NCBI RefSeq assembly: GCF_021284765.1
Contig: NZ_CP089924.1
Span: forward strand, 558,001 to 622,000
Direction of reading: 5' to 3'
Length of the DNA stretch: 64,000 bases
Source of the DNA: Lysobacter sp. 5GHs7-4
GTDB lineage: Bacteria; Pseudomonadota; Gammaproteobacteria; Xanthomonadales; Xanthomonadaceae
The notes below the pieces were generated by a model, which was given only the letters and a program-made list of their open reading frames with translations, ran no database searches and was not told where the DNA came from. A program made the translations under genes and the position numbers. This document shows positions 59,000-64,000 of the stretch, one piece after another. How positions within the stretch are numbered: position 1 is the first letter of the stretch; every line of letters begins with the position of its first letter.

Positions 59000-60856
59000 A
59001 TGGATTACAACGAGCTGACCCAAGAGCAATACAACGAACTGATCAAACGGCTGGTCAAGATCACCGAGTCGCTGCACGAGCGTTCGCAGGACGTCGGCGA
59101 CGCCCGCGCCACGATCGGCTACGGCTACACCTTCAACCGTTCCAACAACGTCGAGATCTGGGACCGCTCCGGCATCGAGCTGACCCGCGACGAACGCGCG
59201 CTGCTGCAGCGCATCGACGAGGCGCCCGCCGCCGACCGCACCCGTCTGGGTCTGACCTTCCCGCGCGCGCTGGACGCGGCCCAGGCCGACCGGCTGCTGG
59301 AGGCGTCCATCCCCGAATACGAGGCGCCGGTCAATGCGCTGAACATGCCGATGTCGCGCGAAAAGGCGGCGGCGGTGTCGGTGGTCTACAACCGCGGCGT
59401 CGGCTCCTACAACCGCAACATGGAGCCGTTCCGCGACGCGGTCGAGGCCGGCGATCGCGCCGAGGCCTGGTTCGAACTGCGTTACAACTCCTGGGGCTCG
59501 CACGCGCCGTCCGAAGGCGGCCTGCGCAAGCGCCGCTACATGGAAGGCCAGCTGTTCGGCCTGTACGACGATCCGGCCAACGTCGGCGCCGACGAGGCGC
59601 GCGACGTCTACCGCAGCTTCCAGCTGCACCGCGACCGCATCGTCCGCGACGAAGCCAACTGGGGCGAGTCCATCGACGGCCGCGACGCCGCCCGCAACAT
59701 GATCGACGCGGCCAACCGCGACTACAGCAACATCACCGCCGACTACGGCGACGTGCAGACCATCCGCGAAGCGCTGACGCCGGCCAAGAACGCCTTGCTC
59801 ACCGACCTGCGCCGCGAGCATCCCGACCTCGCCGACCGCCTCACCAACGAATCTTTCGAGGCCGGCGCGATCTATCTGGATCCGGGCCGCAACGCCGCCA
59901 CCGTCGCCGTCGACGCCGAGCACGCCGCCACCCTGGATGCGCGCCGCACCCGCAACAACGCCGAGATCTCCAGCAACGACCTGCTGATCGGCGAGGGCGG
60001 CGACGACACCCTGCGCGGCGCGCGCGGCGACGACATCCTGATCGGCGGCGCCGGCCGCGACCGTCTCGAGGGCGGCCAGGGCCGCGACACCTACGTGGTC
60101 GGCGATGGCGACACCGTGCTCGACAGCGACCGCATCGGCGAAGTGCGCTGGGGCGGGCAGCAGCTCACCGGCGGCACGCGCAACGAGGGCGACCCCGAAA
60201 ACACCTACCGTAGCGCCGACGGCCGCTACACCTACCAGCTGCAAGGCACCGACCTGCGCATCACCGACCAGGCCGGCGCCACGGTCACGGTCAAGGAGTT
60301 CGAAAGCGGCAACCTGGGCATCACCCTGGGCGCCACCACCCCCGGCGGCGGCACGCGCAGCACCGGCGATGCGCCGGTGACCGCGCCGGCCGAAGACGGG
60401 CGCGTGCCGGCCGAACGCACGCCGGCGGAGCGCACGCAGGGCGGCCCGCGCGCCGATGCCGGCGACAACCCCCTGTACCGGCAGTCGCTGGAGCAGGTGC
60501 AGGCGCTGTACGACCGCCACGGCAAGAGCGCCAGCCCCGAGGAAATGCAGCGCACGGCGATGGTCGTGGCCGGCGACGCCACGCGTGCGCGCATGACCGG
60601 CGTCGACCACCTGGTCTTCAGCCGCGATCCGCAGACCGGCGGCCCCGACCTCAACGGCAACCTGATCGCGGTGCAGGGCCGCCTGGACGATCCCGGCCAC
60701 CGCTTCAGCGCCACCGCCATCAACGATGCCGCCCGCACCCCGCTGGCCGACTCGCAGCGGCGGCTGGACCAGGCCGGGCAGGACGTGGCCCTGGCCCAGC
60801 AGCGCGATCAGTCGCAGTTGGAGCAGCAGGCCCTGGGGCCGCGTCGCATGGGCTAG
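59000..60856 (+). CDS. X-Tfe type IV secretion effector: lysozyme-like domain, RTX repeats, XVIPCD
   Basis: 618 aa, no signal peptide (as expected for a T4SS effector). The N-terminal region has Glu23, Asp31 and Thr38 in the E..D..T layout of phage-type lysozymes, with GYGYTF after the Thr (TIGYGYTF). At about 331-373 are RTX-type glycine/aspartate repeats (GEGGDDTLRG, RGDDILIGG, GAGRDRLEGG, QGRDTYVVG). The last ~130 residues (DGNPLYRQSLEQVQAL..., GVDHLVFSRD, LIAVQGRLDDPGHRFSA, glutamine-rich tail) match the XVIPCD that Xanthomonadaceae T4SS recruit. It would be injected into rival bacteria to cleave peptidoglycan. Confidence 0.85.
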   Translation: MDYNELTQEQYNELIKRLVKITESLHERSQDVGDARATIGYGYTFNRSNNVEIWDRSGIELTRDERALLQRIDEAPAADRTRLGLTFPRALDAAQADRLLEASIPEYEAPVNALNMPMSREKAAAVSVVYNRGVGSYNRNMEPFRDAVEAGDRAEAWFELRYNSWGSHAPSEGGLRKRRYMEGQLFGLYDDPANVGADEARDVYRSFQLHRDRIVRDEANWGESIDGRDAARNMIDAANRDYSNITADYGDVQTIREALTPAKNALLTDLRREHPDLADRLTNESFEAGAIYLDPGRNAATVAVDAEHAATLDARRTRNNAEISSNDLLIGEGGDDTLRGARGDDILIGGAGRDRLEGGQGRDTYVVGDGDTVLDSDRIGEVRWGGQQLTGGTRNEGDPENTYRSADGRYTYQLQGTDLRITDQAGATVTVKEFESGNLGITLGATTPGGGTRSTGDAPVTAPAEDGRVPAERTPAERTQGGPRADAGDNPLYRQSLEQVQALYDRHGKSASPEEMQRTAMVVAGDATRARMTGVDHLVFSRDPQTGGPDLNGNLIAVQGRLDDPGHRFSATAINDAARTPLADSQRRLDQAGQDVALAQQRDQSQLEQQALGPRRMG

Positions 60857-60889
60857 GCAGGCCGCGATCGATCCACTGCCGCCCGTTCC

Positions 60890-60913
60890 CGCGGCCCGCT
60901 CCGGCGGGCCGCG
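60890..60913 (+). terminator. Strong hairpin after the effector gene
   Basis: CGCGGCCCGC (60890-60899), loop TCCG, GCGGGCCGCG (60904-60913). Only GTCGTTTGCGG follows, so it is a hairpin with a weak T tract. Confidence 0.5.
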
Positions 60914-61039
60914 GTCGTTTGCGGAGGGGCTCGATGTGCCAGGTGGCGCTAAATAAGTGCTTGTTTTTTAAGCGGCCGCACCGGTTCGGCGCAAAGGGCT
61001 CGCCGTTTGTCGATTATCACATGTCAGCCGTTGCAGTTG

Positions 61040-61049
61040 TTACATGTAA
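61040..61049. promoter_or_regulatory. Palindromic candidate operator
   Basis: TTACATGTAA, a perfect 10-bp palindrome, with ACATGT again at 61019-61024. It lies 19 bases before the ATG of the DUF2170 gene, in an A+T-rich stretch. Possible repressor or stress-regulator site; unproven. Confidence 0.35.
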
Positions 61050-61067
61050 TGCCGTAATGTGCGCTCC

Positions 61068-61700
61068 ATGGAACGCAAGTCCTCCGCCCACTACCAGCGC
61101 CTGCACCGCGATCGCCTGCGGCAGAAGGGGCTGGTCAAGAAGGAGGTCTGGATCCTGCCCGAGTACGGCGACGAACTCGTGGCAGTGGAGAAGCGCATGC
61201 GCCAGCCGCGGGGCGCGATGGGTGCCCCGCCGGCGCGATCGGAGAAGGAGAGCGGTATGAGCGAAGCCAAGATGTGGACTGCGGCGGCCCTGTACGACGC
61301 GCTGGCGGCCACCGAGCAGTTCCGCAGCGGCGAGTCCCAGGTCGAGCTGATCGAGGGCGCCGAACCCAGCCTGCACGTGGTCATGTCCGAGTACGGCGAC
61401 CTGCCGTTGTTCGTGGCGGTGGTCGGCGAGCAGATCGTGGTCGAGGCCATGCTGTGGCCGGTGGCCCAGGTCTACGACAGCGCCGCCTTCAACGAGCTGG
61501 TCCTGCACGCGCACAAGCTGTTCCCGCTGTCGACCATCGGCATCGAGACCCTGGCCGACGGCGAGGCGGTCTACATCATGTTCGGCGCGCTCAGCGCGGC
61601 CTCGTCGCTGTCCAACGTGCTGTTCGAGATCGAGACCCTGTCGGACAACGTGATCAAGGCCACCGAGGCCTACGAAACCCATCTGCGCGAGGCCGCGTAA
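61068..61700 (+). CDS. DUF2170 (YjfI-like) protein with N-terminal extension
   Basis: 210 aa from ATG at 61068. Residues 1-60 (KSSAHYQRLHRDRLRQKGLVKKEVWILPEYGDELVAVEKRMRQP) form a basic, ribbon-helix-helix-like helical extension. From about 65 the DUF2170 domain follows (MSEYGDLPLFVAVVGEQIVVEAMLW and MFGALSAASSLSNVLFEIETLSDNV). It starts a four-gene operon with PspA, a YqiJ-like protein and flotillin. Confidence 0.85.
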   Translation: MERKSSAHYQRLHRDRLRQKGLVKKEVWILPEYGDELVAVEKRMRQPRGAMGAPPARSEKESGMSEAKMWTAAALYDALAATEQFRSGESQVELIEGAEPSLHVVMSEYGDLPLFVAVVGEQIVVEAMLWPVAQVYDSAAFNELVLHAHKLFPLSTIGIETLADGEAVYIMFGALSAASSLSNVLFEIETLSDNVIKATEAYETHLREAA

Positions 61701-61720
61701 GCGCGCCCAGGAGAGCAGGC

Positions 61721-62413
61721 ATGAACATCTGGAACAAGCTGATGACCGCCCTGCGCGGCGGCGCCAACGAAGTCGGCGAATCGCTGGTGGACGGCCAGGC
61801 GCTGCGCATCCTCGATCAGGAAATCCGCGACGCCGACCTGGAGCTGCGCCGCTCCAAGGAAGCGCTGGCCGAGATCATGGCCAAGCACAAACTGGCCGAG
61901 GAACGCTCGGGCAAGTCGAGCGCCAAGGTGGCCGAGTACGAGGCCTACGCGATCAAGGCGCTGGAAGGCGGCGACGAGCCGCTGGCGCGCGAGGTCGCGG
62001 CCAAGATCGCGCAACTGGAAGGCAGCCGCGACGGCGACGAGCAGCAGGTGGCGCAGTTCGCCGCCAGCATCGCCGATCTGCGCCGCGCCATCGCCCAGGC
62101 CGAAGGCAACATCCGCCGGCTCAAGCAGCAGGTCGACACGGTCAAGGCCACCGAGAGCGTGCAGCGCGCCCAGGCCACCGTCGCCAGCCGCTACAGCGGC
62201 TCGCAGACCCGGCTGCAGACCGCGGTGGAATCGCTGGAACGCATCAAGGCCCGTCAGGCCGAGCGCGGCGCGCGCATGAACGCGGCCGCCGAACTGGCCC
62301 GCGATGAAGGCCAGGACGCACTGGACACCAAGCTGCGCGAGGCCGGCATCATTGCCGATCCCGCCGGCGCCGACGCGGTACTGGAAAGGCTGAAGCAAAA
62401 GAGCGCCGGCTGA
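61721..62413 (+). CDS. PspA/IM30 family protein
   Basis: 230 aa. MNIWNKLMTALRGGANEVGESL is the family N-terminus. It is long, helical and coiled-coil (DLELRRSKEALAEIMAKHKLAEER..., EGNIRRLKQQVDTVKATESVQRAQATV). This fits membrane-stress proteins that coat the inner membrane. Ribosome site AGGAGAG. It follows DUF2170 as in E. coli yjfI-yjfJ. Confidence 0.9.
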   Translation: MNIWNKLMTALRGGANEVGESLVDGQALRILDQEIRDADLELRRSKEALAEIMAKHKLAEERSGKSSAKVAEYEAYAIKALEGGDEPLAREVAAKIAQLEGSRDGDEQQVAQFAASIADLRRAIAQAEGNIRRLKQQVDTVKATESVQRAQATVASRYSGSQTRLQTAVESLERIKARQAERGARMNAAAELARDEGQDALDTKLREAGIIADPAGADAVLERLKQKSAG

Positions 62414-62449
62414 GGCCGCGCGCCGCGACATTAGGGGAAGGGGGTCGCG

Positions 62450-63082
62450 ATGTTCTTGTTCCTGCAAATCGTGCTGTCGTTTCCGACCGTGGTGTTCAGC
62501 CTGCTGCTGGCCGCCGCGGTCCTGTACTGGCTGGTCGCCGCGCTGGGCCTGCTGGAAATCGACGTGCTCGACGGCTGGTTCGCCGGCGACAGCGCCGACG
62601 TGGATGCCGAGGCCATGGCCGGTCCGCTGATGCGTTATGGCCTGGGCGGGGTGCCGCTGACGTTGGTGCTGACGGTGCTGGTGTTTTTCGCCTGGCTGCT
62701 GTGCTACTTCGCCGAACTGCTGGTGCTGCGCCATCTCCCCGGCGCGCTGCACTGGGCGGTGGGCGTGGCGGTGGCCGTCGGCGCGCTGGTGGTCTCGGCC
62801 TTCGCCACCGGAATCGCCTTGCGCCCCGCGCGCCGCTTCTTCGCCAAGCTCAAGCCCGCGCCGCAGAAGTCGGTGCTGGGCCAGACCGCGATCGTGCGCA
62901 GCCCCGAGATCACGCCCAGCCTGGGCATGGCCAGCGTCGAGGACGGCGGCGCCGGCCTGATCCTGCAAGTGCGCGACGAGGGCGGCCGCTACAAGCGCGG
63001 CGACCGCGTCGTGCTGATCGAATACCTGCCCGAGCAAAACGCCTACCGCGTGGTCGGCGAAGACGAATTCCAGGGCCTCTGA
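62450..63082 (+). CDS. YqiJ-like membrane protein with OB-fold domain
   Basis: 210 aa. Three hydrophobic helices (about 5-35, 70-90, 95-115) precede a cytosolic OB-fold-like domain (about 145-205: SVLGQTAIVRSPEITPSLGMASVEDGG...KRGDRVVLIEYLPEQNAYRVVGED). In E. coli yqiJ lies next to the flotillin yqiK, as here. It probably works with flotillin in membrane stress. Confidence 0.85.
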   Translation: MFLFLQIVLSFPTVVFSLLLAAAVLYWLVAALGLLEIDVLDGWFAGDSADVDAEAMAGPLMRYGLGGVPLTLVLTVLVFFAWLLCYFAELLVLRHLPGALHWAVGVAVAVGALVVSAFATGIALRPARRFFAKLKPAPQKSVLGQTAIVRSPEITPSLGMASVEDGGAGLILQVRDEGGRYKRGDRVVLIEYLPEQNAYRVVGEDEFQGL

Positions 63083-63122
63083 GCCCGGTAAGCAACACCA
63101 TCGAGTCATAGGAGACGTTTCG

Positions 63123-64000
63123 ATGATCACCACCATCCTGCCCTTCCTGATCGGCCTCGGCGTGTTCTTCGCCGTGATCGTGGGCTTCTTCGGTCTGTTC
63201 AAGGCCTTCTACATCAAGGTGCCGCAGGGCACGGCCCTGATCGTCAACGATCTTTCGTCGACCCCGAAGGTGCATTTCACCGGCGCGCTGGTTTATCCGG
63301 TGATCTACAAGAAGGAGCTGATGCAGATCTCCTTGATCACGCTGGAGGTCGACCGCCGCGGCAAGGACGGCCTGATCTGCAAAGACAACATGCGCGCGGA
63401 CATCACCGTGGCCTTCTACCTGCGCGTCAACGAGACCCAGCAGGACGTGCTGAAGGTGGCCAAGGCCGTCGGCACCGAGCGCGCGTCCGACCGCGCCGCG
63501 GTCAACGAGCTGTTCAACGCCAAGTTCTCCGAGTCGCTGAAGACCGTGGGCAAGAAGTTCGAGTTCACCGACCTGTTCGAGAACCGCCAGGACTTCCGCG
63601 ACCGCGTGCTGGAAACCATCGGCAACGACCTCAACGGCTACCTGCTGGAGGACGTGGCGATCGACTATCTGGAGCAGACCCCGAAGGCCTCGCTGGATCC
63701 CAACAACATCCTCGACGCCGAAGGCATCCGCAAGATCACCGAGCTGACCGCCACCCAGAACGTGATCACCAACGAGCTCGAGCGCAACGAGCAGCTGGCG
63801 ATCACCAAGAAGAACGTGGAAACGCGCGAGTCCATGCTGGCCCTGGAACGCCAGCAGGCCGACGCCGAGGCGCGCCAGAAGCGCGAGATCGAGACCATCA
63901 AGGCGCGCGAGGAAGCCGAGACCGCCAAGGTGCGCGAGGAAGAACGCCTCAAGGCCGAGCAGGCGCGCATCGCCGTGCAGGAACAGCTCGACATCCGCGA
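63123..64000 (+). CDS. Flotillin/YqiK family protein, cut by the window end
   Basis: About 292 residues visible from ATG at 63123. One N-terminal membrane anchor (about 5-28, ILPFLIGLGVFFAVIVGFFGLF), then an SPFH domain (KVPQGTALIVNDLSSTPKVHF and DGLICKDNMRADITVAFYLRVNET), then the start of the charged coiled-coil (EARQKREIETIKAREEAET). It scaffolds membrane microdomains. The C-terminus lies outside the window. Confidence 0.92.
   Translation, partial: MITTILPFLIGLGVFFAVIVGFFGLFKAFYIKVPQGTALIVNDLSSTPKVHFTGALVYPVIYKKELMQISLITLEVDRRGKDGLICKDNMRADITVAFYLRVNETQQDVLKVAKAVGTERASDRAAVNELFNAKFSESLKTVGKKFEFTDLFENRQDFRDRVLETIGNDLNGYLLEDVAIDYLEQTPKASLDPNNILDAEGIRKITELTATQNVITNELERNEQLAITKKNVETRESMLALERQQADAEARQKREIETIKAREEAETAKVREEERLKAEQARIAVQEQLDIR

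Overview
The window is about 70% G+C and gene-dense, and it looks like a chromosomal segment from a Xanthomonadaceae bacterium, most likely Lysobacter or a close relative. The main markers are two tandem Ax21-family outer-membrane proteins, an OleA head-to-head thiolase, a type IV secretion effector with an XVIPCD-type C-terminus beside a candidate lipoprotein immunity gene, an RtcR/RtcB/RtcA RNA-repair locus, and a free-standing NRPS cluster. I saw no rRNA, tRNA, CRISPR array or insertion sequence.

1-18 kb is mostly core genome. On the minus strand lie the end of an M56 peptidase with its BlaI-type repressor. Then come ntrB-ntrC (overlapping start/stop), a SodC lipoprotein, a GNAT acetyltransferase, a thiolase, a macrodomain protein, a minus-strand hemD-hemX-hemY operon, a thioesterase, a rhodanese-like protein, secB and gpsA, and a secreted Cys-rich protein. 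Two intergenic gaps (5.3-5.6 and 7.9-8.3 kb) carry a BIME-like composite repeat.

17.7-23.7 kb holds the Ax21 pair (minus) and the RNA-repair locus. RtcR, a sigma54 activator, is divergent from rtcB-rtcA. A near-perfect -24/-12 promoter lies between them and is followed by a leader with four hairpins in about 110 nt.

23.7-33.1 kb is an eight-gene minus-strand operon, largely with 4-nt start/stop overlaps: class II aldolase, a tandem (double) sugar-nucleotidyltransferase, a methyltransferase, a GT2, a small GDPD-like protein, a membrane glycosyltransferase fused to a uridine-kinase-like P-loop kinase, a HAD phosphatase and a GT87-like membrane protein. It looks like a pathway for making and exporting an unusual glycolipid or glycan.

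33.4-48.4 kb is a divergent NRPS operon. Three single-module synthetases (C-A-T, C-A-T, C-A-T-R) are followed by an MFS exporter, an MbtH-like protein, an unrecognised protein and a kynurenine-3-monooxygenase-like flavoprotein. The terminal reductase domain predicts reductive release of a short peptide aldehyde, alcohol or cyclic imine. The middle A domain carries a glycine-type code.

48.4-64 kb contains a DUF302 protein, trmL, a tandem M16 peptidase, a sulfotransferase, a small lipoprotein, oleA, an AraC regulator, small secreted proteins, the candidate immunity/effector pair (lysozyme-like domain, RTX repeats, XVIPCD tail), and the start of a DUF2170-PspA-YqiJ-flotillin membrane-stress operon that runs off the end.
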